A DNA stretch of 64,000 nucleotides from Yinghuangia seranimata. GTDB taxonomy: Bacteria > Actinomycetota > Actinomycetes > Streptomycetales > Streptomycetaceae. A program made the translations under genes and the position numbers. Below, in pieces: positions 43,462 to 51,385 of this stretch. Positions within the stretch are counted from its first letter, which is position 1. Each line of letters starts with the position of its first letter. The stretch covers positions 124,001 through 188,000 of the forward strand of contig NZ_JASAOI010000010.1 of assembly GCF_029953285.1 (NCBI RefSeq), in the 5' to 3' direction. The notes below the pieces were generated by a model, which saw only the letters and a program-made list of their open reading frames with translations, ran no database searches and was not told the DNA's origin.

Positions 43462-44661
43462 ATGCACGCGGCCGACCTGATCGACGCCGAGACGTACCAC
43501 CGCGACATCGTGCCCGGGCTGCTCGCCGGCGAAAGAGGGCTGCTCGCCGCCACCGGCCTCGCCGGGCTGCGCCCGCTGACGCTCGTCGTCGACGACGCCG
43601 CCTGGACGTACCGCGCGCAGGACGGCCGGCTGCGCGTCGAACCCCGCGGCACCGCCCCGGACGCGGACGCCGACGGCTCCGTGTGCTCGCTGTCCCCACA
43701 CGCGTGGACCGACTTCGTCACGCAGCTGCGCACCGCCGCCGCCCTCGCGATCGCCGGGGACGTGCGGGTCGAAGGCGGCAGCGTGCTGGACCTGTTCGCC
43801 TGGGAACCGGCGCTGCGCGCGCTCTACCAGGGCGTGCCGGTCTTCCTGCCGACGGGCGCCGCGCTCACCGACCGGCACGGCCGCGCCGTCGACCTGGAGC
43901 GCGCCTGGACGCTGGACGACACCGACGCGGACCTCGCCGACTTCTTCGATGCGACCGGCGTCATGCGGGTGCGCGGGGTGTTCTCCGCCGACGAGGTCGC
44001 CGCGCTCGACGCCGAGGTCGACCGGCTCGCCGCCGAGGCGCGGGTCGGCGACGACCGCTCGTGGTGGGCGCAGGACGAGTCGGGCGCCGACGTGCTGTGC
44101 CGCCTGGTCTACGCGAGCGAGCGTTCCAGAATGATCGGCGACCTCGCGCGCGACCCGCGCCTGCTGCGGCTGTCCTCGCTGCTGCACGACGACCTGGCGC
44201 CGTCCACCGACCGTATGGAGGGCATCGGCGTCCTGCTCAAGCCCTCCGGACGGCTCAAGGGCCTGGCGAACATCCCGTGGCACACCGACTGCGGCCTCGG
44301 CGGACACCACATCACGTGCCCGTCGGTCGCCATCGGCATCCAGCTCACCGGGTCGTCGCCGGAGACCGGCTGCCTGGAGGCGGTCGCCGGGACGCACGGG
44401 CGCACCTGCCCGCCGCCCGACAAGGGCGACCTCGGCGACCTGCCGTACATGCTCGTGCCGACCGACCCGGGCGACGTGACCGTGCACATCGCGGACGTGC
44501 TGCACGCCTCGCCGGCCCCGACCGGCGCCGGCGGGCGGCGCACGATGTACGTGACGTACCACCCGCCGGCGCTGTTCGAGCACGTCGGCCCGGGCCTCGC
44601 GGTCAACGACCTGATCCGCAGCCGCAGCGCCGAGCAGCTGGAGGCCGGGCTCGGCCGCTGA
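43462..44661 (+). CDS. Phytanoyl-CoA dioxygenase-family protein with N-terminal extension
   Basis: A 399-residue protein. The C-terminal domain (residues about 160-385) is an Fe(II)/2-oxoglutarate dioxygenase of the PhyH type. The iron site is His-x-Asp in IPWHTDCGLGGH with the distal His in IADVLHASPAP, and Arg in GGRRTMYVTYHPP binds 2-oxoglutarate. The N-terminal 150 residues (including AWTYRAQDGRLRVEPRG and WTDFVTQLRTAAAL) look like a separate domain, perhaps SCP2-like. The ATG at 43462 is preceded by GGGGAGGGG. The substrate is unknown. It is convergent with the epimerase gene only 18 bases away. Confidence 0.82.
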   Translation: MHAADLIDAETYHRDIVPGLLAGERGLLAATGLAGLRPLTLVVDDAAWTYRAQDGRLRVEPRGTAPDADADGSVCSLSPHAWTDFVTQLRTAAALAIAGDVRVEGGSVLDLFAWEPALRALYQGVPVFLPTGAALTDRHGRAVDLERAWTLDDTDADLADFFDATGVMRVRGVFSADEVAALDAEVDRLAAEARVGDDRSWWAQDESGADVLCRLVYASERSRMIGDLARDPRLLRLSSLLHDDLAPSTDRMEGIGVLLKPSGRLKGLANIPWHTDCGLGGHHITCPSVAIGIQLTGSSPETGCLEAVAGTHGRTCPPPDKGDLGDLPYMLVPTDPGDVTVHIADVLHASPAPTGAGGRRTMYVTYHPPALFEHVGPGLAVNDLIRSRSAEQLEAGLGR

Positions 44662-44679
44662 CCACGCGGCCGGGGGGCG

Positions 44680-45594
44680 TCAGCCCTTGAGCAGCTCGGG
44701 GTGGAACTTGGCGACCATGCGCCGCATGCCGTCCTTCCAGTGCACGTCGGTCGTGCCGATGACCTCGTGCATGCGGGTCAGGTCGAGCGCGACGCTGCTG
44801 ATCGTCTCGTCGGTCGGCTCGAACTCCGGCTGGATGCCGGTGATCTCGCCGAGGTAGGTGCACCACTCCTCGATGCTGACGGCTTCGCTGCCGCCCCAGT
44901 TGACGGTCGTCGCAGGGGTGCCGGCCGCACGGAAGAGCTTCGGCAGCGAGGCGACGATGTCCTCCTCGTGGATGGGGTGGTACACGCTCGGCGCGTCCGA
45001 GTGCACCTGCACCGGCGCGCCCGCGAGCATCATCTCGAAGTGGATCGCCGGCCAGCCGCCGTTGTCGCCGTACGGCACGCTCAGCCGCGCGATGGTGGTC
45101 GGCAGGTTGTAGCGCGCCGCGCCCCAACGGGCCGCGCCCTCGGCGGCGATCTTGCAGATGCTGTAGGTCTCGAGGAACGACCACACGCGGTGGTTGTCGC
45201 CGAGCGCGTCCGACTCCTTGAACGCCTTGTGCCCGTTGGGCTGGTAGACCGCGGTGGACGAGCAGTGCAGGAACGCCCGGGCGGAGCGGTGGTGGTCCAT
45301 GAGCCACAGCACACCGCCCGCGTTGCCGTCGAGGTCCGCGTCCCAGTCGCCGCTCTTGGCCACCGCGAAGTTGACGACGTAGTCGGCGTCGGAGGGCAGG
45401 TCGGCGACCTCGCCCGCGGCGAGGTCGATCTTGACGCACTTCACGCCCGCCGCCTCGAGCCGCTCACGCGCCTCGTCGTCGGTGAACCGCGCCGCGCCGT
45501 AGACCTCGTTGTCGCGCGCGAGCAGCTTGGCCACCGGCTCGGCGACCTGTCCGGTGACCCCGGTGACGACGATCTTGGAGCCTTTGAGTGCCAT
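44680..45594 (-). CDS. NAD-dependent epimerase/dehydratase (extended SDR)
   Basis: A 304-residue extended short-chain dehydrogenase. The nucleotide-binding motif is IVVTGVTGQVAEPVAKLLA. The catalytic residues are in LHCSSTAVYQPNG (Ser/Thr) and ETYSICKIAAE (Tyr-x3-Lys). The substrate is unknown; it may act on a sugar nucleotide or a lipid carbonyl. The ATG at 45594 follows GGAAGGG; an in-frame upstream start adds five residues and overlaps that site. Confidence 0.87.
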   Translation of the reverse strand: MALKGSKIVVTGVTGQVAEPVAKLLARDNEVYGAARFTDDEARERLEAAGVKCVKIDLAAGEVADLPSDADYVVNFAVAKSGDWDADLDGNAGGVLWLMDHHRSARAFLHCSSTAVYQPNGHKAFKESDALGDNHRVWSFLETYSICKIAAEGAARWGAARYNLPTTIARLSVPYGDNGGWPAIHFEMMLAGAPVQVHSDAPSVYHPIHEEDIVASLPKLFRAAGTPATTVNWGGSEAVSIEEWCTYLGEITGIQPEFEPTDETISSVALDLTRMHEVIGTTDVHWKDGMRRMVAKFHPELLKG

Positions 45595-45674
45595 GCCAAG
45601 CCCTTCCACGCGACGGCCGTTTCAGGCCGCAACGTAGCGCAGGCATTTGACTCAAGCAATGATCGCCCGGGCGG

Positions 45675-46049
45675 TCAGCCGGCCTCCGCGGCCCCCGCCG
45701 GCTCGTCGTCCGCGAGCGCGTCCGCCAGTACCGGGTGCACATCGAACAGCCGCCGCAGGCCCAGCGCGGTGAACACGCGGTTGACGTGGTGCTCCTGGTT
45801 CGCGGGCAGCACGAGGCGCAACTGCCCCGAGCACGACCGCAGCAACCGCCGGGCGCCGACCAGCGCGCCGATGCCGGTCGAGTCGCAGAACACGACGTCG
45901 GTCAGCTCCAGGACCAGGTGGTGGCGCCCCTGGGCCACCGCCCGCCTGACGTGTTCGCCCAGCTCCGGGACGACCGCGAAGTCGACCTCCCCGGAGACGA
46001 ACAGCACGGTCCAGCCCTGGTGGTCCTCGGTGGTCACCTGAAGATTCAC
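45675..46049 (-). CDS. STAS-domain anti-anti-sigma factor
   Basis: A 124-residue STAS protein. The core reads LFVSGEVDFAVVPELGEHV, LVLELTDVVFCDSTGIGALVGARR, where the Ser of CDSTGIG is the site normally phosphorylated by a partner anti-sigma kinase. In its unphosphorylated form such a protein binds the anti-sigma factor and frees a sigma factor. No kinase or sigma gene is adjacent. The GTG at 46049 has GGGAG about ten bases upstream. The 253 bases upstream contain no gene. Confidence 0.9.
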   Translation of the reverse strand: MNLQVTTEDHQGWTVLFVSGEVDFAVVPELGEHVRRAVAQGRHHLVLELTDVVFCDSTGIGALVGARRLLRSCSGQLRLVLPANQEHHVNRVFTALGLRRLFDVHPVLADALADDEPAGAAEAG

Positions 46050-46302
46050 GTCGAGGCAGCTCCCTGGTCGGCAGGCCGCGCCGCGGCGCGACCGGGACCC
46101 TGGCCGCGCGGCACGGGGGCCGGATCGGTGCCCCGGCCAGGGACCACCGTAGCCCTCGGCCGTTGGCCGTTCGGGGAAGGCACGGTTACGCGCCGGTCTC
46201 GTTTGCTCGCCGAAACCGTCACCGACCTGCCCGTGAACGGGCCGATCGGTCCCTCGCGCAGGGGGCGCAACACCGCTACGGGCGCCGCGATGTGACGTAC
46301 GG

Positions 46303-47013
46303 TCAGGCCCGGCCGCGGGCCGCGCGCAGCTCCGGGAGGTCGGCGACGACCGTGCACGAGCCGGGCGCGATCTCGGTGAACCCCGCGTCGCGCACCACCG
46401 GAAGGCCGGAACCGGGAGCGGTCAGCGCGGGCCAGTCGGCGGCCGACGCGGTACGCACGGCGAGCGGAAAGCCGTCCGCCGCCCAGCGGTTGCGGGCGTC
46501 CGGCCCGAGCGCGAGCCAGCCCAGCTGCGCGGCGTGGCCGGCCTGCGCCATCGCCTTGCCCGCGGTCATCTCCAGCTCGGGATTGCACCACAGGACGGGA
46601 ACACCCGGCGCGGGCGCGGACGGCGGCTCCGGATCGTCCAGGTCGGTGCCGGAAACCTGGAGCCGGGCCAGCTCCTTGGGCCACGCGTCCAGCGGCACGG
46701 GCGGGAACACCCGCACCTCGGCGCCGTCGTGCGCCACAGTGAGGCCGTCGAGCACGGACGCGCGGCGCCATTCGGCCCCGCGGGCCCGGCGCACGACCTT
46801 GCGGATGCGGCCGTCGGTCCACGCGGTGACGCGCTCGGCCCACTCGCCGGCCACGGAGCGCTCGTCGGAGAGGAAGGCCAGCACCGCGTGCGCGGCGGCC
46901 TCCAGCGCGGCGGTGCGCGCGGGCGGCGCGTCGCGCTCGATGCGCACGACGAGCGGCAGGACGAACTGCGGCGCGGCGTCGCGGTCTGCGGTGGTGTCCC
47001 TGGGGCTGCTCAC
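46303..47013 (-). CDS. PTH2-like peptidyl-tRNA hydrolase domain protein
   Basis: A 236-residue protein. The C-terminal part contains TAGKAMAQAGHAAQLGWLAL, matching the Lys-x4-Gln-x2-His core of archaeal/eukaryal type-2 peptidyl-tRNA hydrolases. The N-terminal 130 residues (FVLPLVVRIERDAPPARTAALEAAAHAVLAFL) form an extra domain common in actinomycete homologues. Activity is not assured. The GTG at 47013 is used, although no good ribosome-binding site is seen; the longer frame upstream crosses the promoter of the divergent TetR gene. Confidence 0.72.
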   Translation of the reverse strand: MSSPRDTTADRDAAPQFVLPLVVRIERDAPPARTAALEAAAHAVLAFLSDERSVAGEWAERVTAWTDGRIRKVVRRARGAEWRRASVLDGLTVAHDGAEVRVFPPVPLDAWPKELARLQVSGTDLDDPEPPSAPAPGVPVLWCNPELEMTAGKAMAQAGHAAQLGWLALGPDARNRWAADGFPLAVRTASAADWPALTAPGSGLPVVRDAGFTEIAPGSCTVVADLPELRAARGRA

Positions 47014-47093
47014 CTGACGATCATGCCGCACCCGGCGGGGGGGGGGGCGCCGCGCGCCGGTCCGCGCGGGGGCGGACCCCTGGCGGCGGCCTG

Positions 47094-47124
47094 TTGACAG
47101 AACCAATACGAACGTTCATATTGG
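47094..47124 (+). promoter_or_regulatory. TetR promoter and operator, leaderless transcript predicted
   Basis: TTGACA (47094-47099) and CATATT (47117-47122) are spaced by exactly 17 bases. A 22-base near-perfect inverted repeat, from CCAATA (47103) to TATTGG (47124) with a GAACGTTC centre, overlaps the -10 element. The expected transcription start is close to the ATG at 47129, and no ribosome-binding site is present, so the TetR mRNA is probably leaderless and autoregulated. Confidence 0.7.
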
Positions 47125-47128
47125 ATTC

Positions 47129-47719
47129 ATGGCCAGGGCTTCCAAGAAGGACCAGATCCTCGACAAGGGCATGCGGGCGGTGCGCCGCCACGGGCTCGTC
47201 GGCTCCAGCGTCCGCGACATCACGGCGGCGGCCGAGGTGCCGCTCGGGTCGTTCGGCAACCACTTCGCCTCCAAGGAGGCGTTCGGGATCGCCGTGATCG
47301 ACCGCTACTTCGAGGGCGTGCGCGGCATCGTCGCCGAGACGCTCGACGACCTGTCGCGGTCGCCGCTGGAGCGGCTGCGCGCCTACTTCGACGTCATCAC
47401 CGAACGGCTGGGCGCCCGCGAGTGGCACGACGGGTGCCTCATCGGCAACACCAGCGTCGACTCGGTGGAGGCCAGCGAGGCCATCCGCACGCACCTCGTG
47501 GAGGTGTACGCCGAGTGGCACGAGCCCTTCACACGCTGCCTCGAGGACGCGGCCCGCGAGCAGGGCGTCGAGCTCCCCATGCCGGCCGCGGACTGCGCGG
47601 ACTTCCTGATGGCCTCGTGGCAGGGGGCGATGCTCCGCATGAAGGTCGAGCGCTCCCCCGCGCCGCTCCACAGGTTCAAGACCGTCGTGTTCGACGCGCT
47701 GCTCGTGCCGCGCGGCTGA
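47129..47719 (+). CDS. TetR-family regulator
   Basis: A 196-residue TetR protein. The helix-turn-helix is [26 protein letters not shown] (residues about 30-55), followed by a C-terminal ligand-binding domain containing [11 protein letters not shown], typical of the TetR_C subgroup acting with LmrA/YxaF-like repressors. It probably binds the 22-base palindrome overlapping its own promoter and controls the haloalkane dehalogenase gene 59 bases downstream. Confidence 0.88.
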   Translation: MARASKKDQILDKGMRAVRRHGLVGSSVRDITAAAEVPLGSFGNHFASKEAFGIAVIDRYFEGVRGIVAETLDDLSRSPLERLRAYFDVITERLGAREWHDGCLIGNTSVDSVEASEAIRTHLVEVYAEWHEPFTRCLEDAAREQGVELPMPAADCADFLMASWQGAMLRMKVERSPAPLHRFKTVVFDALLVPRG

Positions 47720-47778
47720 CACACCCGCTCCACAGCACTGCCCTCCCCCACACACGCGTACGGAAGGACGGCACCATC

Positions 47779-48684
47779 ATGACCACGCACACCACCCAGG
47801 CGCACACCACCGGCTCGGCCCTCGACCCGCACCCGCGCAAGACGGCGGACGTGCTCGGGACGTACATGAGCTACGTCGACACCGGCGCCGCCGCCGGCAC
47901 CGGGCCCGTGGTGTTCCTCCACGGCAACCCGACCTCGTCGTACCTGTGGCGCAACGTCATCCCGTACGTCTCCGACCGGCACCGGGTGCTGGCGCCCGAC
48001 CTCGTCGGCATGGGCGCGTCCGGGCCCGTCACCGACGGCGGCTACCGCTTCGCGGACCACGCGCGCTACCTGGACGCCTGGTTCGACGCGGTCGTCCCCG
48101 AGGGGCCGGTCACCCTGGTGCTGCACGACTGGGGGTCGGCACTCGGCTTCCACTGGGCGGCGCGGCACGCCGAACGGGTGCGCGGGATCGCGTACATGGA
48201 GGCGATCGTTCAGCCGCGCCTGTGGGCGGACTTCCCCGAGGGGCGCGACACGCTGTTCCGCGCGATGCGCTCGCCGGAAGGCGAACGGCTCTGCCTGGAC
48301 GAGAACTTCTTCATCGAGACGGTGCTGCCCAAGAGCGTCCTGCGCACCCTCGACCCGGAGGAGATGGACGCCTACCGCGCGCCGTTCGCCACGCGGGAGT
48401 CGCGTATGCCGACCCTGGTGTTCCCGCGCGAGCTGCCGATCGACGGCACGCCGGCCGATGTGGCCGAGATCGTCGAGGCGTACGGCGCGTGGCTGGCCGG
48501 CTCGTCCGTGCCGAAGCTGCTGATCTCGGCCGCTCCGGGGGCGATCCTGGTCGGCCGGGCGCTGGAGTTCGCGCGCACGTGGCCCAACCAGCGCGAGGTC
48601 GAGGTGGCCGGCATCCACTACGTCCAGGAGGACTCGGCGGACGAGATCGGCGCCGCCGTACGGGAGTTCGCCGCCGGGCTCTAG
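47779..48684 (+). CDS. Haloalkane dehalogenase-type alpha/beta hydrolase
   Basis: A 301-residue hydrolase. The nucleophile is Asp117 in [14 protein letters not shown], the acid Glu141 (YMEAIVQP) and the base His280 (GIHYVQED). Halide-stabilising Asn50 ([10 protein letters not shown]) and Trp118 are present. These match DhaA/LinB-type (subfamily II) haloalkane dehalogenases, which replace a carbon-bound halogen by hydroxyl. The ATG at 47779 follows GGAAGGAC. The adjacent TetR gene likely regulates it. The natural substrate is unknown; activity on haloalkanes is inferred from the complete set of residues. Confidence 0.9.
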   Translation: MTTHTTQAHTTGSALDPHPRKTADVLGTYMSYVDTGAAAGTGPVVFLHGNPTSSYLWRNVIPYVSDRHRVLAPDLVGMGASGPVTDGGYRFADHARYLDAWFDAVVPEGPVTLVLHDWGSALGFHWAARHAERVRGIAYMEAIVQPRLWADFPEGRDTLFRAMRSPEGERLCLDENFFIETVLPKSVLRTLDPEEMDAYRAPFATRESRMPTLVFPRELPIDGTPADVAEIVEAYGAWLAGSSVPKLLISAAPGAILVGRALEFARTWPNQREVEVAGIHYVQEDSADEIGAAVREFAAGL

Positions 48685-48702
48685 GCGGCTGGAGCGCACG
48701 GT

Positions 48703-48735
48703 GTCGGGCCGGCGGGGTTCCTCCGCCGGGCCGAC
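48703..48735. terminator. Bidirectional hairpin terminator
   Basis: GTCGGGCCGGCGG (48703-48715) and CCGCCGGGCCGAC (48723-48735) pair with one mismatch around a 7-base loop. It lies between the convergent dehalogenase and TIGR03084 genes. Confidence 0.65.
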
Positions 48736-48741
48736 GCCGTT

Positions 48742-49542
48742 TCAGGCGCCGCGCGCGCCGGGCGCGCGGCCGGGGCCCGGGTGGCCGACGAACGTCTGGG
48801 CGATGTCGAGCCACCGGTCGGCGTCCGGGCCCGTCGCCTTGAGGGCCGTGTCGTCGCGGTGGACGCGGCGGACCGCCAGCAGGGCGAAGTCGAGGCCGGG
48901 GCCGGTGACGGTCTGCGCCGCGCCCGGCGGGCCGAACGTCCACAGGTCTCCGTCCGGTCCGGTGAGTTCCACGCGGAACTCGCCTTCGGGGACCGGGAGT
49001 CCGTAGATCCGGAAGGCGTGGTCCCGGGTCTTCACCCCGAGCCACGCGACGTGCCGCAGGCGCGCGGTGGGCTCGCGCCGCACGCCGAGCGCGTCGGCGA
49101 CGTCGCCGCCGTGCGCCCACAGCTCCATGAGCCGGCCGGTCGCGATGGCTCCCGGGCTCAACGACGAACCGAGCCACGGCAGCCGCGTGCCGGGCGGGTG
49201 GCCGCCGAGCGCCTCCAGGACGCCGGCGCGGCCCGCCCGCCAGCGGGCGAGCAGGTCGGCGGGGGTCTCGCCGGGGACCTGCGGGCCCACCGCGTCCATC
49301 GCGGTCTGGAGCATGGCGACGACGCCCGCTTCGGCGGCTCGGAACGCCTCGGGGTCGCGTCCGGCGAGCGTCGCGAGGTCGTCGCTGGCCGCGAGGTGCT
49401 CGACCTGGTTGGCGATCGTCCAGCCTTCGGCGGTGGTGCGGATCCCCCACTGCTCGGGGGTGAGTTCGGCGACCAGCGCGTCGAGCGCGTCGCCTTCGGC
49501 TTTCAGGTCGAGCAGGATGTCCGTGCCTTGGCCGGGTGCCAT
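48742..49542 (-). CDS. TIGR03084-family metal-binding protein (DinB/maleylpyruvate isomerase type)
   Basis: A 266-residue protein. The N-terminal DinB-like helical bundle has GWTIANQVEHLAASDDLA and ELWAHGGDVADALG, whose His residues would bind a metal. The C-terminal domain has ELTGPDGDLWTFGPPGAAQTVTG. This is the TIGR03084 arrangement, related to mycothiol-dependent isomerases. Function is unknown. The ATG at 49542 follows GGAGGG four bases upstream. An 11-base palindrome, TGACTCAGTCA (49568-49578), lies just upstream in the probable promoter region. Confidence 0.82.
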   Translation of the reverse strand: MAPGQGTDILLDLKAEGDALDALVAELTPEQWGIRTTAEGWTIANQVEHLAASDDLATLAGRDPEAFRAAEAGVVAMLQTAMDAVGPQVPGETPADLLARWRAGRAGVLEALGGHPPGTRLPWLGSSLSPGAIATGRLMELWAHGGDVADALGVRREPTARLRHVAWLGVKTRDHAFRIYGLPVPEGEFRVELTGPDGDLWTFGPPGAAQTVTGPGLDFALLAVRRVHRDDTALKATGPDADRWLDIAQTFVGHPGPGRAPGARGA

Positions 49543-49621
49543 GCGGCCCTCCACGTGTCGATTTCCCTGACTCAGTCAAGGATGCATGATCCAGGCGGTT
49601 GGCGACACCCTTTCGGGCCCG

Positions 49622-50491
49622 TCAGCGCGAAGCGGTCGCCGCGCCGCGGAGGAAGTCCGTCATCGCCGCGAGCGCGGCCCGCGACTCGGGGAGTTCCGGG
49701 AAGACCGTCGGCCACACGTGCTGCATGCCCGCGACGAAGTGCGCCTCCACAGTGACGCCGGCCGCCGCCGCGCGCGCCGCGAACGCGGTCGCGTCGTCGA
49801 GCAGCACCTCGTGGCCGCCCGCGAACAACTGCACGCGCGGCAGGCCGGCGAGGTCGCCGAGCAGCGGCGAGACCAGCGGGTCGTGCGGGTCGTGGCCCTG
49901 CAGGTAGAACTCGGAGCCGACCCGGGCCGCGTCCATGCCGAACATGCCGTCGGTCGCGGCGTTGCGCTCGAACGCGCCCGACGCGAAGGTCTGGTCGAGC
50001 CACGGCGACAGGAGGAGCAGGCCCAAGGGCGCGGGACGGCCGGCGTCGCGCGCCGCGAGCGCGAGCGCGGCGGCCAGCCCGCCGCCGGCGGAGTCGCCCG
50101 CGACGACCAGCGGGCCGTGCGCCTCATAGGCGGCGTCGTAGGCGGCCGCCGCGTCGCGCAGCGCCCCCGGGAACGGCGCCTCGGGGGCGAGCCGGTAGTC
50201 CACGAGCACGATGCGGGCGTGCGCGGCCGACGCCAGCCGCGCCGCGAACTCGGTCCACCCGGCGGCCTCGCCGAGCCGGTAGCCGCCTCCGTGCAGGTAC
50301 AGGACGGTGACGTCGGGCTCGGGGGCCTCGACCACCAGGCACGCGACACCGCCGTACGCCCGCGACCGCACGACGGCGGCCGGGTCGGGGTTCTGCGGCA
50401 GCTGCGCGACGGCCTTGCGCCGCTCCGCGAGGTCGTCGGGCGCGGGCCGCCCCACGCGCTCGTCCGGCAGGTTCCACGCCTCGAGTCCCAT
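49622..50491 (-). CDS. HSL-type alpha/beta hydrolase (esterase)
   Basis: A 289-residue esterase of the hormone-sensitive-lipase family. The oxyanion-hole motif is YLHGGGYRLG, the nucleophile motif VAGDSAGGGLAA, the acid probably Asp in LFAGGHEVLLDDA, and the base His in GMQHVWPT. The substrate is unknown. The ATG at 50491 follows GGAGGG seven bases upstream. It lies downstream of a TetR gene on the same strand (127 bases) and may be under its control. Confidence 0.88.
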   Translation of the reverse strand: MGLEAWNLPDERVGRPAPDDLAERRKAVAQLPQNPDPAAVVRSRAYGGVACLVVEAPEPDVTVLYLHGGGYRLGEAAGWTEFAARLASAAHARIVLVDYRLAPEAPFPGALRDAAAAYDAAYEAHGPLVVAGDSAGGGLAAALALAARDAGRPAPLGLLLLSPWLDQTFASGAFERNAATDGMFGMDAARVGSEFYLQGHDPHDPLVSPLLGDLAGLPRVQLFAGGHEVLLDDATAFAARAAAAGVTVEAHFVAGMQHVWPTVFPELPESRAALAAMTDFLRGAATASR

Positions 50492-50618
50492 GGCCGCGCC
50501 CTCCGTTGCCTCACCGCCGCGATCGGGCGGCACCGGCGCATGGTGGCACGGATCGCACGAGGTAGCGACGGGAACCACGACTGTTTCGTCGCGAGGCCGC
50601 GCCGCGGAGCGGACGCAA

Positions 50619-51230
50619 TCAGGGCCGGGGCGCGGCGCCGTCGACGACGAGGGCGGTCAGGGCGTCGACGAACGCGCCCGGCATCGTGACGCCGCGCACC
50701 GCGCGGGTGAAGACCGCGCCCAGGACGGCGTCGAACAGCACCTCGGGGTCGACCTCCGCCCGGACGGCGCCGCGGGCGACCGCGGCCTCGAGCAGGGCAC
50801 GGAACTGGCCCCTGACGCGGTTCTCCAGGCCGTCGATGACGGCGGCACGCAGCCCCGGGTCCTGGTGCAGGTCGGTGAGCAGGCCCGGCAGCGCGGCGCG
50901 GGCCTCGGGTCGCTCGTACGACGCGACCGTGTCGCCGATCATGCGGCGCACGTCGGCCGCGAAGTCGCCGGTGTCGGGGATCAGCACGTCGGCGTCGCGG
51001 GCCGGGAAGACCGCTTGGTGCACCAGGTGCGCCTTGGAGGGCCAGCGCCGGTAGATCGTCGGCCGGGTCACGCCCGCGCGGCGCGCGACGGTCTCGAAGC
51101 TGAGCCGCGCGTAGCCGTCCTCGGCCAGCAGGTCGCGGACCGCGGTGAGGATCGCGTCGTCGATCTGCGGGTCGCGCGGCCGACCGCCGAGCGGGCGGCG
51201 TGCGTCGGCTGAGGTCGTCGAGGGGGGCAA
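50619..51230 (-). CDS. TetR-family regulator
   Basis: A 203-residue TetR protein. The helix-turn-helix is LSFETVARRAGVTRPTIYRRWPSKAHLVHQ (residues about 43-72) and the ligand domain follows. The frame opens at a TTG at 51230; no clear ribosome-binding site fixes the start. It is divergent from the amidohydrolase gene, and the ACTAG/CTAGT inverted repeat (51312-51326) in the shared promoter region is a good operator candidate. Confidence 0.85.
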   Translation of the reverse strand: MPPSTTSADARRPLGGRPRDPQIDDAILTAVRDLLAEDGYARLSFETVARRAGVTRPTIYRRWPSKAHLVHQAVFPARDADVLIPDTGDFAADVRRMIGDTVASYERPEARAALPGLLTDLHQDPGLRAAVIDGLENRVRGQFRALLEAAVARGAVRAEVDPEVLFDAVLGAVFTRAVRGVTMPGAFVDALTALVVDGAAPRP

Positions 51231-51308
51231 GGGCGAAGCCCTTTCGAATATGGGCGGTGGGGGGCGACGGGTGGGAACGGTCCGGATTGTGGCAGCGGGC
51301 CCCCGCCC

Positions 51309-51337
51309 TTGACTAGTTCACCTAGTTAAATTACAAC
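51309..51337 (+). promoter_or_regulatory. Amidohydrolase promoter with overlapping operator candidate
   Basis: TTGACT (51309-51314) and TACAAC (51332-51337) are separated by 17 bases. The inverted repeat ACTAG (51312-51316) and CTAGT (51322-51326) overlaps the -35 box, so a bound repressor would block transcription. The divergent TetR protein is the likely binder. Confidence 0.55.
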
Positions 51338-51385
51338 CTGCATCATAACCGGGGGACGACGAAACGCCGACCGCGAGGAGACGCC

